Assembly: GCF_028471945.1 (NCBI RefSeq)
Contig: NZ_CP110128.1
Coordinates: forward strand, 6,289,001 to 6,353,000
Source of the DNA: Pseudomonas sp. WJP1
GTDB taxonomy: Bacteria > Pseudomonadota > Gammaproteobacteria > Pseudomonadales > Pseudomonadaceae
Length of the DNA stretch: 64,000 bases
Reading direction: 5' to 3'
Shown: positions 6,891 through 17,342 of the stretch, piece after piece
How the letters are laid out: every line of letters starts with the position of its first letter
Numbering within the stretch: position 1 is the stretch's first letter
Position numbers and translations under genes: made by a program
The notes under the pieces: model-generated
Databases searched by the model: none
What the model was told of the DNA's origin: nothing
Seen by the model: only the letters and a program-made list of their open reading frames with translations

Positions 6891-7703
6891 TCACGGATAA
6901 CTAAACGACTTCACCAACGTCAACTCCCCCACCGCCCGCATCGGCACCAAAAAAGTCTCCATTTTCTCACTCGGCGTCCCCTCCTCCGTAATCACCGTAA
7001 CCTGCGCCGTCGTCAGCGGCTGAACCGCATCCTCCTGCCCTTCTTCATCACTGCGGTACCCCCCGCCAAAGTAGTTCACATACACCAGATACTGCCCCTT
7101 GATCGGCGCTGGCATGGCAAAGATTTCCGGGCCGTAGCCGGTAGTCACGTCGACATCGAGGGCGGCGCCGTTTGGCACGACGCGGTCGCCGTACCAGATG
7201 TGGGCGCCGTCGGGGGTGATCAGGTGCAGGTCGAGGTCGGTGCCGTCGCTATCCCAGGCCAGCAGTACCCGCAGCTTGGCGGGTGTGGCGCCGACGCTGG
7301 TGTTGAGGAACTGGGTTCGGCGGCGCTGCTGGCCGTCAGGGCTGCGGACTTCGACGCTATTGCTACCGCTGGGGAATGAGAATGGCCGATCGAAGCCGCC
7401 CGCTGGATCGATTTTCAGGGGCATGCTAACGCCGTTGACGATCAACCGTCCGGGTTCGCCATTCTTCGGCGCGGCCTTGATCTGACCTTTGATACGCGCG
7501 GTGTTGGCCTGTCCTGCCGGGGTGTTCACCGATGAAGCCGGGTAGTTGACGGTCTGGCGGAAGCTTTCCCCCTCGCCTTCAGGAGCGCCGGTTCGCCAAC
7601 CGCCAGAGGGGGTGTCGAGTTTGACACTGTCGGCGGCGGTTGCCGGCGATAGCACGGCGAGCGCGCAGAGCAGCAGCAAGACCTGTGGATAACGATCTGT
7701 CAT
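6891..7703 (-). CDS. yfaP: YfaP-like secreted protein (DUF2135), distal copy
   Basis: The 270-residue protein has a signal peptide (residues 1-23, cut after A-T-A-A). A DUF2135 domain follows, recognisable by D-L-D-L-H-L-I-T-P-D-G-A-H-I-W-Y-G and K-G-Q-Y-L-V-Y-V-N-Y-F-G-G-G-Y. The N-terminal part repeats the P-x-G-G-W and S-N-S-V-E-V-R-S motifs found in the copy at 16277-17065. It is the last gene of the yfa operon, 3 bases after yfaQ. The product is exported to the periplasm or surface. The E. coli equivalent has no settled function. It may cooperate with the macroglobulin encoded upstream. Confidence 0.85.
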   Translation of the reverse strand: MTDRYPQVLLLLCALAVLSPATAADSVKLDTPSGGWRTGAPEGEGESFRQTVNYPASSVNTPAGQANTARIKGQIKAAPKNGEPGRLIVNGVSMPLKIDPAGGFDRPFSFPSGSNSVEVRSPDGQQRRRTQFLNTSVGATPAKLRVLLAWDSDGTDLDLHLITPDGAHIWYGDRVVPNGAALDVDVTTGYGPEIFAMPAPIKGQYLVYVNYFGGGYRSDEEGQEDAVQPLTTAQVTVITEEGTPSEKMETFLVPMRAVGELTLVKSFSYP

Positions 7704-7706
7704 GGC

Positions 7707-9338
7707 CTATTCCAGCAAGAGGTGGCGGGCGAGCCCTTCGATGTAGGTTTCATCCTGGCCGTTGGGGTGCGCTTCGAAGGCCAGGTGCAGGTATTCGTGG
7801 GTCAGGTCGAGGCGGTCCTGCAGCGAGAGCACGCCGCGCACGTAGATGCGCTGGCGTTCGCGGTCGACGAAGGGGCGGCCGAATGCCAGGCGGCATACGG
7901 CGAAGGTGCTGACTTCGTTGTAGCCGGCTTCGCTTTCAAGACGGTGTCGCCAGCCGCGGCGCTGCTTTTGCAGCCAGTCTTGCGCGGCGAGCAGCGCTTC
8001 GCAGGAGGCAACAGGATTGTCCCAGCGGCTGAGGCTGGCCCGTGGGTAGGCGTGGAGCAGGATGGCGTCGTAGCGCTGGCCGGCGTTGGCTTGTTCCACG
8101 GCTTGTTGCCAGGACAATCTGTCGAGGCCTGGTTGGTTGGAGTGGTAGGTCACGGTGCTGCCGGCGAGTACCAGGTCGCTGGTCCAGGCGGCAATGCTGC
8201 GTGCCTGCGCCGTGGCCGGGCGTGGCGCGACGCGTTGGCGCTGGCTGCTGTCGTCGATGCTCAGGCAATCACCGCGGCGCGTGGCGTTTTGCAGCAGGTA
8301 GGTGCGGATGGCCACGGCCAGGGCCTTGGCGGCTTCAGCGGGTTCGGCACTGGCTTCACGCTGCAGCACACGGGCGACATATTCTTCGCGATCCAGGCGG
8401 GCGACCAGCTTGGGTGAGGGGCTGTCGTTGAGCAGAAACAGTTCGCCGTCGCTTTGGATATCCAGTTGGTTGCCATTGGCGAACTCGACGCGGTAGTCGC
8501 CCTGCAACTGGCGGGACGACATGACAGTGTCACCTGACACTACCCGTTGTAATGGATAGCGAGAGAACAGGTCGACCTCGACACACTTCCCCGCCTCCGC
8601 CGGCCAGGATGTCGGCAGCACCGTCGCCAACGCCTGGGCGTAATCGCGCAGGACCCGCTGGCTGGTTCCGCGCCCTCCCGCCCAGATCGGCGTACCATCC
8701 GCCGTCCAGCCGGCGAATCCACCCTGACGCGACGCCGCATCCCGGTCCCCCAGCCAGCTCCAGGTCTTTACCCGCAAGCGGCTGCCGAGCTCGCCCACGA
8801 CGTTGCCATCCGCCGCGCTCAACAGCACATCCAGTAGCACGCGACGCGCTTGGTCCTGCGCCGGCATCCGCGCCAACATGCGCAACAATTCCACCACCGA
8901 AACCCGGGTGGCAGCCTGCAAAGATGGCAAATCCAGCAGCCACTCTGGCGCCTGTCGTGCCTGCCAATATTCGCGCCAGGCGCCAGGGTCGAGTGCCAGG
9001 CGCGCGGGCTCGAAATACAACCCACATGACTTCACCAACGCCTGATCCCGTTCGATCTTGCCCCCGGCGGCGCAGCAATACACTTCCTCTTTCGACTGCC
9101 CGCGGCAGCTATACGCCGGCTCGTGAGCTCCGGTATCCACCAGCCAGCCGTACACGAACAGCTTCCAGACACTGCCCAAGGGTGCCTGCAGACTGTCGGA
9201 TAACGGTTCGCGGGATATCAGCTGCGTGCGGCTCAACGTCAGCAATTGGTCCTTGAACGCCAGCCGCAACGGTTCTTCCTGCGCGGTGGCCAGCGCGGGA
9301 ATCAGACTCAGCAGCAACCAGACCCAGGGCCGACGCAT
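7707..9338 (-). CDS. yfaQ: YfaQ-like composite envelope protein (DUF2300): PBP-like, SpoIID-like and HExxH signatures
   Basis: This is a 543-residue secreted protein (signal peptide 1-19). Three enzyme-like signatures can be seen. First, an S-V-W-K tetrad at 56-59 with K-T-W at 191-193, in the spacing of the SxxK and KTG boxes of penicillin-binding proteins and class D beta-lactamases (KTG is altered). Second, residues about 315-405 follow the SpoIID pattern (L-D-R-E-E-Y-V...E-A-S...A-A-K-A-L-A-V-A-I-R-T-Y...Y-H-S). Third, H-E-Y-L-H at 514-518 with a downstream glutamate-rich segment resembles a zinc-metallopeptidase HExxH site. Activity is untested here. The start lies 1 base after the yfaS stop. 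Context suggests peptidoglycan handling next to the macroglobulin. Confidence 0.85.
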   Translation of the reverse strand: MRRPWVWLLLSLIPALATAQEEPLRLAFKDQLLTLSRTQLISREPLSDSLQAPLGSVWKLFVYGWLVDTGAHEPAYSCRGQSKEEVYCCAAGGKIERDQALVKSCGLYFEPARLALDPGAWREYWQARQAPEWLLDLPSLQAATRVSVVELLRMLARMPAQDQARRVLLDVLLSAADGNVVGELGSRLRVKTWSWLGDRDAASRQGGFAGWTADGTPIWAGGRGTSQRVLRDYAQALATVLPTSWPAEAGKCVEVDLFSRYPLQRVVSGDTVMSSRQLQGDYRVEFANGNQLDIQSDGELFLLNDSPSPKLVARLDREEYVARVLQREASAEPAEAAKALAVAIRTYLLQNATRRGDCLSIDDSSQRQRVAPRPATAQARSIAAWTSDLVLAGSTVTYHSNQPGLDRLSWQQAVEQANAGQRYDAILLHAYPRASLSRWDNPVASCEALLAAQDWLQKQRRGWRHRLESEAGYNEVSTFAVCRLAFGRPFVDRERQRIYVRGVLSLQDRLDLTHEYLHLAFEAHPNGQDETYIEGLARHLLLE

Positions 9339-9339
9339 A

Positions 9340-12300
9340 TCAGTGAACCGTCACCTGACCGAGCGCCGGTTTCTGCTCCTGGGCCTGATGCTGCGGCGCG
9401 TACACCTGGGTGAAGCGCGCCGGCGGCAGGCTGAACTGGCCTTTCTGCGAGAAACGCACCAGGTGACGCAGACGCAGTTCGCCGCTCAAGGCATCCACCG
9501 GCACCGCGTAGGCCATTTGTCCCGGCTCGAAACGGGCCTTCTCCAGCGCTGTCGGTTCGGTCCCGGCCTTGCCCATGAGCTTGATGCCCCAGGTCGTGCG
9601 TTCGACATCCGCGCCCGGTGGCAGCGGCACTTCGAGCAGGCCATAACGCAAGGGCCTGGCGGCTTTGCTGGTCAGGATCACTTCGTCGAGATACAGGTTG
9701 TCGCTGGACAAGGGAGCACTGCCGACCGGTTGCAACTTGAAGGTGAAGGCTTCATCGCCTGGCACCAATCGCGACAGGCGACGGGTGATGGTCACCGGCA
9801 GCGGATCGACCACTGGCTGCTGGCTCTGGAAGCTTAACGCGGCGCTCAGTGGACGCTCCTGCGCACCACTCAGCGATAAGACGCCGGGGACCTGCGCGCC
9901 TTGCCATGTCCAATAGACTTCACCCGTCGCGCCCTGCTCCTGCTTCCAGCCGTCACCGGGTTTCAGGGCTACAGCTGGCGCGGCCTGTTCGATGCTGCGT
10001 TGCAACCAGGTCAGTGCCAACGCACGTTCCAGCGTGGATTGCTGTGGCAGTAAACGCAGCAACAACGCTTGCGCATGCGCCTGATCGAACGGCTGCAGCG
10101 ATGCATTCAGCACTTCGGCAAAGGGCTCGGAGCTGGTGGCCAGTCGCTGCTGTGCGTCAGCCAATTGCCGCTTGAATGCGGCCGGCAGAGCGACCTTCGA
10201 TTGCCCGGCCAGTGAAGCACTCAATGCCCGCGCAGCGGCCAGGCCCAGCGCCGAGTCCGGATCAGTCATGACCAGGCTATCGCCAGCCACATCCATGACG
10301 TTTGCGGCACTGCCCTCACCGGCGCGCATCAGGTCTTCCATCAATCCGCTGAGCAAAGTATCGACCGGCAATTGCATCTGCCTGGCGAACGACAAAATCA
10401 GCGCCCGTTGCAACAGCGGCGTGTTCTTCGCCTGTTTCGCGTACACCTCCAGCACTCGCTGCCAGTGCTCTGGCGGCAGGCTCAGTTGCAGCACCCGGCT
10501 GGCGTGCCAGTCGGCGTAGTACGCGTAGGCGGTGAGAAACGCGTCCGGCTCGCCGTCCATGCCCCACCAGGTGAAGCTCGCCGAAGGGCCGGCCATTTGC
10601 ACCAGGCGCAGGCGGCTGTTCTGCATGATCAGGCGCAGGCGATCGCGGACCTGCGGGTTCGACGACAAGGCTGGATAGGCGATGCTCAACGGCAGCAATT
10701 GACTGGCGGTTTGCTCGACGCCGCCGTACGGGTAGCCCAGCAGATCATCGAGGGCAGAACGGAACAGCGCTTGCGGGCTGTCATCCAGGCGCAGACGAAT
10801 ATCCGATGCATCCGGCGGCAGGGTCAACGGCGTTTCTGCGCTGGTCACGTCCAGGCGCTGGCTTTGCGTGACTTGCCAACCTTCGCCGGTTGCATTGAGG
10901 TGCACGGCCAAGGCATCGACGGTTTTGCCGTCCTGCGTGAGTTCCGCGCTCCAGTCGCCATTGACCAGCCCGAACGCCGGCAGCGGTATGTAGTTGATGC
11001 CGCTGTCGAGCGTGACCGGAACCCGCTGTTCGCCGCCCGCGTAATGAATCACCAGCTCGGCCTTGACCTGGTTTTGCGCCTGGCTGAAAGCAAACACACC
11101 GAGGTCCGGCTTGTCGCCGGCGCGGAATCGGGTTGGCCCGCTCCACTTCAGGTACAGCGGTTTCTCCGAGCGCACGAACTGCTTCTTCTGCCCGACCTGG
11201 CCGTCATCGGCGATGGCCCGGGCGGTGATGCGCCAGCGGGTCAGTGAGTCCGGCATATTGAAGGTGAAACGGGTCTTGCCGTTGGCGTCGGTCATCAATT
11301 CCGGTTGCCAGGCGGCGGTGTCGACGTCTTCGCGACGCGGACGCTCCAGCACCTTCACACCGCGCTCGCTGCGGTTGGCTTTGCCCGGCGCGCCGGGGCT
11401 ACCGGGCAACGCGACGTCGTAGCTGATGAACGAAAGACTGGCGCTGGTGCGCACGTTGTTGCGCCGCGGGTGGTAGAAGAACTGGTCGATGGTTGGCGCG
11501 ATTTCCGGTTGCAAGGCGTAGACCATTTCGTCGACCACACTGACCGTCAGATGCGCCGGGATCGGCTTGCCGGCGAACTGCGTGGTCAGGTCCACCGACA
11601 CGGTGTCGCCAGGTCGGTAAGTCTCTTTGTCAGTGGCGATGGCCACATCGATCTGCGGCGTGATCACCTTGATTCCGGCGTTCTGGAAACTGTACTGACC
11701 ACCCTTGGTGTACAGCACCGAGAACGTCAGGTTCGGCGCGAAGCTGTCCTGCACGGCAATGCGCGCGCGGTATTGGGTGTCGCTGAGTTTTTCCAGCTTC
11801 AGCCAGTCGCCGCCCTTGGACAGCAGCGCCGTGGCCTCGACCTTGTCGCGTTCCAGCGACAGCAGCGCATTGCTGATCGGCTCTGGGAAGGTGATCAACG
11901 CCAGTGCTTCATCGCCGGCCTTGTACTCGGGTTTGTCGAGGACGATTTCCACGGTTCCAGGTACCGCCTTGACACCCTCGCCGGTGACGGAATGACCCGT
12001 GGCACCGAGCGTTCGTCCATGGTCATCCCGGAGCGTCAGGTTGTAGGTACCCGGGCGCTCGAAAGCCAGGGTGAAGCCCTTGTCGGTTGCCGCGAGCCTG
12101 CTTTCGCCAGTGCTCTGGTCCTCCAGGCGAACCCAGCCATAACTGCTGGGCGTGACCGCCTCAGCCTGCTCGCTTTCATTGACGTAGCTGAACGCAACCT
12201 TGTCGCCCACCGCACTGAAGCGCTGCGGTGCACTCAAGCGAAAATTCGCCGCACCACGGTCGATGAGGATTTCCTTGGTGGTCTTGACCCGAAACGCCGC

Positions 12301-13896
12301 GCCATCGCTGGCGAACACGGTGAGCATGTAGCGACTCGGTTTCTCGGCGGCCGGCAGGTCGAGAACGGCATTGCCCTTGGCGTCGGTGGTCAGTTCGGTG
12401 CTGGTCAGTTCCACCGGGAATTGCCCGAGGTATTGCAGCTCGTTGTCGACCATCGACAGTTGCTGGGCGCGCAGGCTCAAGGTCAGCCTGGCGTTGGCCA
12501 CCGGTTTGCCGTCCGGATAGAGCAGCACCAGGTTGCCCTTGACCGCCTCGCCAGTGCGGTAGTCCTGCTTGGCCAGGTTCAGGGAGATCTCGAAGTGCGG
12601 CTTGATGTATTCAGCCACGCGAAAGGCGCTGCTGTAGGCCTGGTCCTTGTAGTTGAAGCGCAACTCATAACCGCCGGCCACCGCATTGTCGGGCAACTGG
12701 AAACGGCCTTGGGTGCCGGCCTTGGCGTCGAGTTTCAAATCGAGGGTTTGCAGTGCCGTACCGGTCGCATCCAGAACAGTCACGTTTACGTCGGCTGCGG
12801 ATGGCTGCACTGAATCCCGGGCATTCTTGAACTCGCGCCCGACGATTTTCAGCGACACCCAATCCCCCGGCCGATACAGCGGGCGATCGGTGAAAGCAAA
12901 GAGTTTGGTGTCATAGATTTCGCTGTCGTAGTAGAAGTTTTCCGAGACGAAAACGCCGCCCTCTTCGTCCTCGCCAATCACGAACGAGCGCTCGGGACTG
13001 ACGTGTTTCAGGCGCAGCAAACCATCGGCATCGGTCGCCCCGCTGCTCATCACACCCAGGCCATCGGTCCACAGCACGTTGACCTTGGGTACCGAACTGC
13101 CCTCGTGTTTGCGCGCCGCCCACACCAGCAACTCATCCCCGGCAATCTTGCTCACCGCCACGGTGTTGGAGACGAAGACCATGGTGGTCGCGCGATACTT
13201 GCCGATCAGCGCTTCCACCAGGTACAGCCCCGGTTTCAAGTTGCCCAACGGGATATAGACGTTGCCCGGCGCAACACTGACGAACTCACTGGAAGACCCG
13301 GCGAGATTCACGCCTTCAGGCGGCTGGATCGGTTTGGCTTGCCACAGCGGATAACGGAATTGACTGACCACCGGCAGCCCTGGAATCAGGGCAAATTGTG
13401 GCTGTGCGTCATAGGGCGTTGGCGCAGCCATGGCGCTACCCATCTTCAGTTCCGGTACTTCCTCGGTGACTTGTTTACGCGACTCGTAGGAAAACGCCCG
13501 CTGCATGACGCGACGGGATTTGCGGTACCAGTTGTCCCACAGGTAGGCGAGCGTATTCGACAGGCCTTCGCCCTTGAACTGGCCGTCACTGACGACCCGG
13601 TGCAGGTTCTTCTGGCGCTTGAGGAAGTCCAGCGGTTTATCGATGCGATATACCCGAATATCGGCGCCGCCGTAGGGTTCCATGCGCAAGCGACGGTAGT
13701 CGCGACCCGGCGCTTCCAGGCGGACCATCGCCTGTTCGTCACTGGCGAAACTGCTGTCGGCCAGCAGGAAAAAACTTTCACCGGCCACCGGCGTGTAGCC
13801 GCTGGGTTCCATGGTGTCGTCGGCGTTGACCGTCGAAAATGGCAGCAGCAAAGCCAACAACAGAGGCAGAAAACGCAGCATGCGGGCACCCATCAT
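9340..13896 (-). CDS. yfaS: YfaS-like bacterial alpha-2-macroglobulin without thioester cysteine
   Basis: The frame is open to 14298, but the product should start at the ATG pair 13896/13893 (or 13881). There it overlaps the yfaT stop and is followed by a clear signal peptide ([15 protein letters not shown]). The mature protein of about 1,500 residues has repeated macroglobulin beta-domains ([29 protein letters not shown]), a bait-region-like linker and the A2M core ([10 protein letters not shown]). At the thioester position, about residue 1058, it reads Y-G-G-V-E-Q instead of C-x-E-Q, so it cannot trap proteases covalently. This agrees with the E. coli YfaS type. It is presumed periplasmic. 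Confidence 0.93.
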   Translation of the reverse strand: MMGARMLRFLPLLLALLLPFSTVNADDTMEPSGYTPVAGESFFLLADSSFASDEQAMVRLEAPGRDYRRLRMEPYGGADIRVYRIDKPLDFLKRQKNLHRVVSDGQFKGEGLSNTLAYLWDNWYRKSRRVMQRAFSYESRKQVTEEVPELKMGSAMAAPTPYDAQPQFALIPGLPVVSQFRYPLWQAKPIQPPEGVNLAGSSSEFVSVAPGNVYIPLGNLKPGLYLVEALIGKYRATTMVFVSNTVAVSKIAGDELLVWAARKHEGSSVPKVNVLWTDGLGVMSSGATDADGLLRLKHVSPERSFVIGEDEEGGVFVSENFYYDSEIYDTKLFAFTDRPLYRPGDWVSLKIVGREFKNARDSVQPSAADVNVTVLDATGTALQTLDLKLDAKAGTQGRFQLPDNAVAGGYELRFNYKDQAYSSAFRVAEYIKPHFEISLNLAKQDYRTGEAVKGNLVLLYPDGKPVANARLTLSLRAQQLSMVDNELQYLGQFPVELTSTELTTDAKGNAVLDLPAAEKPSRYMLTVFASDGAAFRVKTTKEILIDRGAANFRLSAPQRFSAVGDKVAFSYVNESEQAEAVTPSSYGWVRLEDQSTGESRLAATDKGFTLAFERPGTYNLTLRDDHGRTLGATGHSVTGEGVKAVPGTVEIVLDKPEYKAGDEALALITFPEPISNALLSLERDKVEATALLSKGGDWLKLEKLSDTQYRARIAVQDSFAPNLTFSVLYTKGGQYSFQNAGIKVITPQIDVAIATDKETYRPGDTVSVDLTTQFAGKPIPAHLTVSVVDEMVYALQPEIAPTIDQFFYHPRRNNVRTSASLSFISYDVALPGSPGAPGKANRSERGVKVLERPRREDVDTAAWQPELMTDANGKTRFTFNMPDSLTRWRITARAIADDGQVGQKKQFVRSEKPLYLKWSGPTRFRAGDKPDLGVFAFSQAQNQVKAELVIHYAGGEQRVPVTLDSGINYIPLPAFGLVNGDWSAELTQDGKTVDALAVHLNATGEGWQVTQSQRLDVTSAETPLTLPPDASDIRLRLDDSPQALFRSALDDLLGYPYGGVEQTASQLLPLSIAYPALSSNPQVRDRLRLIMQNSRLRLVQMAGPSASFTWWGMDGEPDAFLTAYAYYADWHASRVLQLSLPPEHWQRVLEVYAKQAKNTPLLQRALILSFARQMQLPVDTLLSGLMEDLMRAGEGSAANVMDVAGDSLVMTDPDSALGLAAARALSASLAGQSKVALPAAFKRQLADAQQRLATSSEPFAEVLNASLQPFDQAHAQALLLRLLPQQSTLERALALTWLQRSIEQAAPAVALKPGDGWKQEQGATGEVYWTWQGAQVPGVLSLSGAQERPLSAALSFQSQQPVVDPLPVTITRRLSRLVPGDEAFTFKLQPVGSAPLSSDNLYLDEVILTSKAARPLRYGLLEVPLPPGADVERTTWGIKLMGKAGTEPTALEKARFEPGQMAYAVPVDALSGELRLRHLVRFSQKGQFSLPPARFTQVYAPQHQAQEQKPALGQVTVH

Positions 13897-14531
13897 TGGG
13901 AGAGAAAATTCAGTCGATAGACGCCGATGAAGTTGGGGTTGGCTGCATCGGGTATCCATCGGGTGTCCTTCCATGTCATGAGTTGTTGCAGGCTTGCCGA
14001 ACGCATGCCGTTGTCGGTAGGCGTCGTGGTGCCGGTGTGATAGGCGATGTAGCGGCCCATCCAGATCATCAGGTGCTGGTCGTCGCCCTGGTCGAAAAAC
14101 ATCAGGTCGCCGGGACGCGCCTGTGCGACATCGCGGCCAACCAGCCGGCTGTTGAACTGGATCAGCTTGATCGCGTTGACGTAGGGTCCGACCTTGCCGC
14201 CCCCCTGTTGCCATTGCTGGGCCAGGCCGCGCTGGGCCGCACTCAATTGCAGCTCCGGCGGCAGGTAGCGGTTGGACAGGCCATTGCTGCGCAGCCATTT
14301 GTCGTCATGGACTTTCAGCGCTTCGTTGGCGGCAAAACGCACCAGCCCCGCGCAGTCCTGCTGATACCAGCGTGGGCTTGGGCCCCGGCTCAGTTGCTCC
14401 TGGGCGATGCGCACGAACCAGGCGCGGAACACCTGGGATTGCTGCGGATCGAGCGCCGGTGTTTCGATAGCCCGGGCGCCCGCGCTCAACAGCAAGGCGA
14501 GCACGCCGAGGCTGCGGATCAATACGTTCAC
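13893..14531 (-). CDS. yfaT: YfaT-like secreted protein (DUF1175) with NlpC/P60-like active-site pattern
   Basis: The start is taken as GTG at 14531, which overlaps the yfaA stop (GTGA) and has GGAAA 6 bases upstream. ATG at 14543 is the alternative. A signal peptide follows ([21 protein letters not shown]). The body shows D-C-A-G-L-V-R-F-A (Cys60), R-P-G-D-L-M-F-F and Q-H-L-M-I-W-M-G (His153). This is the order Cys, G-D-L-x-F-F, His of NlpC/P60 cysteine peptidases that cut peptidoglycan peptides. The NlpC/P60 link is my reading of the motifs; the family name is DUF1175. The stop overlaps the yfaS start. Confidence 0.85.
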   Translation of the reverse strand: MNVLIRSLGVLALLLSAGARAIETPALDPQQSQVFRAWFVRIAQEQLSRGPSPRWYQQDCAGLVRFAANEALKVHDDKWLRSNGLSNRYLPPELQLSAAQRGLAQQWQQGGGKVGPYVNAIKLIQFNSRLVGRDVAQARPGDLMFFDQGDDQHLMIWMGRYIAYHTGTTTPTDNGMRSASLQQLMTWKDTRWIPDAANPNFIGVYRLNFLSQ

Positions 14532-16240
14532 AGGGCTTTCCATTGCAGCGGCAACCATTGCCAGTGGCCATCGGGCTCGCTGCCCTCGGGCAGGGTCAGG
14601 GCGTACTTGCCGTATCCGCCGAGCTTGCGCAGCTTGGGAATCAGGTAGGTTTGCGCCGCGTTGTAGAACACCGGTTCCATGTCCTGCGGCAGGCTGTCGA
14701 GGGTTTCGCGCTGCATCAGTTGCGCCATGGCGTCCGGGCCGAAGTACACCGGCATCAGCAGGTCCTTGGGCACCACGTCGGCCATCGGTGGGAAGCGTTT
14801 GTCGAGGGTACCAAGGGCCTTGTCCAGCAGCTTGTCATCGAGGGAAAACAGCAGCGTCGAACCGTGGCGCGCCAGGCTGACATTCATGAATGCCTTGCCG
14901 GTGATCGCCTCGGGTTTCTCGGCATCCTTGGCCGCATACGGGCCGAAACTGGAGCTGACCTGACGCTGCCATTGGCGGTTCTCACCTTGCTGTTTCTCGA
15001 CCACCGGGAACACGTGCTCATCGACCTTGCTTTCATACGCGCCGACCATTGAACCGAACAACTTGCCCAGTTCGCCATCGAGGCTGGCGCTGTCTTCATC
15101 CTTGAGGCTGGCCACCAGCAGTGGCGTATACAGCCGCGAATCGGCGTACCAGCACAGGCCCGCCGCGCCGGCCATGTGCTCGGTCAACGCCTGGGCCGCG
15201 GTCTCGTCAGCACCGAGCTTGAGCAGCAGCGGCTTCTGTTGCTCGGCGGCCAGCGGCAGAGCAACGCAAGCACTGGCGCCCATGGGCATGGCTTGCCAGA
15301 TCGGTTTGAAATCGAAGTCCGGCTGGTCGTCCAGTTCATCCATGGCCAGGAAGCTGTGCCAGCCCTTGTCATCCATGTCGAAGCGCAGCCCGGCGAAATT
15401 CGGGATGAAGCGCTGATACCCCATGGCCAGCACGCTGGCATTGACCGATAGCCGCTGTTTCACCTCTGGCGCGCGGGGTTGCAGGCCAAAGGCTTCGGGG
15501 AACAGTTTGTCACCGTTGAGCAGCGCGGCGATGGCTTGGGTCGAGACGCTGCCCGATTCCTGCGTCGCCCCGCTTTGCGGATCGTAGAGTTTGACCGGAT
15601 TGGACAACACCACCAGTTTGTCGCCATGGGAGGCAAACAGCAGCGCCTTGCTGGCGTTGTAGGTGAGCTGATAAAGCGCCACGTCATCGTTGCCGACTTT
15701 GACGTCTGTGAGCTTGCTCAACTGCGAATCATCCAGCGCCACTTTGGCCAGTGGCTCCAGCACCTTGGCCAGGCCACCGCGATCCATCACCAGCAGGAAA
15801 TCCTTGAGCCGGCCATCCGCCCCGCGCCACAACGCAACGTCCGCCGGTTGATCGAACAGTTGCTCGATCAGCGTGTCCTGCAACTTCAGGTCGTGCTCGT
15901 AGATGATCCGCCGCAGGCTGCCGATCAGCCCGAGGCGGTCGGCGTGGGTTTCGTAATAGAAGACGAAATCTTCGGTCAGGGTTTCCTTGAGGAACGGCAC
16001 CGCCAGCAGGTCCTTGGGCAACTGGCTCAGGGAGTGGGTCTCGAGCAAACCATCGGGGCGGCTCATGCCGAGTTTTTCCGCCGCCAGTTGCGGTGCCGGG
16101 GCTTTGCTTTTCTGCATCAGCCAGCCCATGCCGGCGGCCACGCCCACGACCAGGCACAGCCCGGCCACAATTACCGGCCAACGACGGGACGGCTTGGGGC
16201 TCGGCGTTTCGGTGGCCGAAGGAACAGTGTTATCGCTCAT
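14528..16240 (-). CDS. yfaA: YfaA-like membrane-anchored protein (DUF2138)
   Basis: This 570-residue protein has a short cytoplasmic Pro/Ser-rich head, one transmembrane helix (about 21-42, [20 protein letters not shown]) and a large periplasmic part. It contains [17 protein letters not shown] and [16 protein letters not shown], which recall the DUF2138/YfaA family of E. coli. It lies 36 bases behind the front yfaP copy and overlaps yfaT by 4 bases. No enzyme motif was seen. A scaffold role for the other yfa products at the inner membrane is a guess from topology. Confidence 0.82.
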   Translation of the reverse strand: MSDNTVPSATETPSPKPSRRWPVIVAGLCLVVGVAAGMGWLMQKSKAPAPQLAAEKLGMSRPDGLLETHSLSQLPKDLLAVPFLKETLTEDFVFYYETHADRLGLIGSLRRIIYEHDLKLQDTLIEQLFDQPADVALWRGADGRLKDFLLVMDRGGLAKVLEPLAKVALDDSQLSKLTDVKVGNDDVALYQLTYNASKALLFASHGDKLVVLSNPVKLYDPQSGATQESGSVSTQAIAALLNGDKLFPEAFGLQPRAPEVKQRLSVNASVLAMGYQRFIPNFAGLRFDMDDKGWHSFLAMDELDDQPDFDFKPIWQAMPMGASACVALPLAAEQQKPLLLKLGADETAAQALTEHMAGAAGLCWYADSRLYTPLLVASLKDEDSASLDGELGKLFGSMVGAYESKVDEHVFPVVEKQQGENRQWQRQVSSSFGPYAAKDAEKPEAITGKAFMNVSLARHGSTLLFSLDDKLLDKALGTLDKRFPPMADVVPKDLLMPVYFGPDAMAQLMQRETLDSLPQDMEPVFYNAAQTYLIPKLRKLGGYGKYALTLPEGSEPDGHWQWLPLQWKAL

Positions 16241-16276
16241 TTCACAAAACCCGAATTCATCCGTGGAGCGGGATGC

Positions 16277-17065
16277 TTAATAGTTGAAAGTCTTGACCAG
16301 TAGCAGGTCACCGATTGCGCGCAGGGGCACGATGAAGGTTTCGCGTTTTTCGTCGACGGTGTTTTCGTTCAGCACCAGGTTGATCTGCGAGGTGATGACC
16401 TCGTTCTGGTTGCTGGTCTCATCGAAGTTATAGCCGCCGCTACCGAAGTTGCCCCAATAGTTGACGTAAACCAGATAGGTGCCGTGCAGCGGCGCGGTCA
16501 TGGTGAACATTTCCGGGCCAGGGCCGTCGACGCCGTCCGGGTCCAGGCCGCCGCCATTGCTCATCGCCGGCCGGGCCCAGAATGCGTGCTGGCCGTCGGG
16601 CGTCACGATGTGCAAATCGAGTTCGGCTTTCGGATCGTCCCAGCCCAGCACCACGCGAATCCGCGCCGGGGTGCGCAGGTTGTTGGCTTCATAGAACTGC
16701 ACACGCTTGAGCGACTGGCCCTCGGCACTGCGCACTTCGACGCTGTTGGAACCGGCGCCGAACGCATAGGGCCGGGCGAAACGACCCTGGTCGTCGGTGT
16801 ACAGGTTCAGAGGATTTCCGTTGACCGCCAACGTGTGGGGCCCACGTTGCGTGCCGATGGCCTTGAGTTGGCCCTGGATCATCGTGCGATTGCGCTGCAC
16901 ACCGCGGTCGATGGGCGGCGTGGGATAGGCGACTTGCGGATTTTCCGTTCGATCCAGCAAACCATTGAAGCGCCAGCCGCCCACCGGATCCGACAACTCG
17001 GCACTCGGCGCGGCCAGGGCGGGTGCGCAGACCCACCCGATCAGCAGCAAAAGAAATGAGCGCAT
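16277..17065 (-). CDS. yfaP: YfaP-like secreted protein (DUF2135), promoter-proximal copy
   Basis: The start is set at ATG 17065, which has GGAGG 7 bases upstream; an earlier ATG at 17086 has none. The protein has a signal peptide (M-R-S-F-L-L-L-L-I-G-W-V-C-A-P-A-L-A) and a DUF2135 domain (E-L-D-L-H-I-V-T-P-D-G-Q-H-A-F-W-A-R, G-T-Y-L-V-Y-V-N-Y-W-G-N-F-G). It is clearly related to the copy at 6891-7703 (both have P-x-G-G-W-R near the start, S-N-S-V-E-V-R-S in the middle and a V-P-[LM]-R-A-[IV]-G-[DE]-L-x-L-V-K end) but well diverged, so the duplication is old. It opens the operon. Confidence 0.87.
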   Translation of the reverse strand: MRSFLLLLIGWVCAPALAAPSAELSDPVGGWRFNGLLDRTENPQVAYPTPPIDRGVQRNRTMIQGQLKAIGTQRGPHTLAVNGNPLNLYTDDQGRFARPYAFGAGSNSVEVRSAEGQSLKRVQFYEANNLRTPARIRVVLGWDDPKAELDLHIVTPDGQHAFWARPAMSNGGGLDPDGVDGPGPEMFTMTAPLHGTYLVYVNYWGNFGSGGYNFDETSNQNEVITSQINLVLNENTVDEKRETFIVPLRAIGDLLLVKTFNY

Positions 17066-17256
17066 GTGACGCCTCCTGCCATGCATGACGAAACCTTGCG
17101 CCTGATCCTCGGCGCGTTACAGATGGGGATACTGCGTTTCGTCTGAAAGACCCTTTACTGTCAGGTCTGGGATGGCGCGAAGGTTAGACGCTCAGTCCAC
17201 TCCTAACAATCAGATCTGTCTGAAAATGCGGTGGGAATCACGCGGATGGCTGGACG

Positions 17257-17321
17257 GTGAGCCGAATAAAGATCATATTCGGCTCACTATATGAGCCGAA
17301 TAGCTTTTCTAATCGGCTCAC
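17257..17321. promoter_or_regulatory. Double inverted-repeat operator upstream of the fic gene
   Basis: Four half-sites of TGAGCCGA(A)TA are present. GTGAGCCGAATA at 17257-17268 pairs with TATTCGGCTCAC at 17276-17287. TGAGCCGAATA at 17292-17302 pairs with TAATCGGCTCAC at 17310-17321. The two palindromes are offset by 34 bases and end 21 bases before the fic ATG. Such an arrangement fits cooperative binding by a dimeric repressor, most likely the winged-helix C-terminus of the Fic protein itself. Confidence 0.8.
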
Positions 17322-17342
17322 ACCTTCAAGAGCAACGAGTTC

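Noticed and set aside
13896-14298. N-terminal extension of the yfaS frame to ATG 14298
   Set aside because: The extra residues are the antisense-frame type, overlap yfaT entirely and precede a proper signal peptide.
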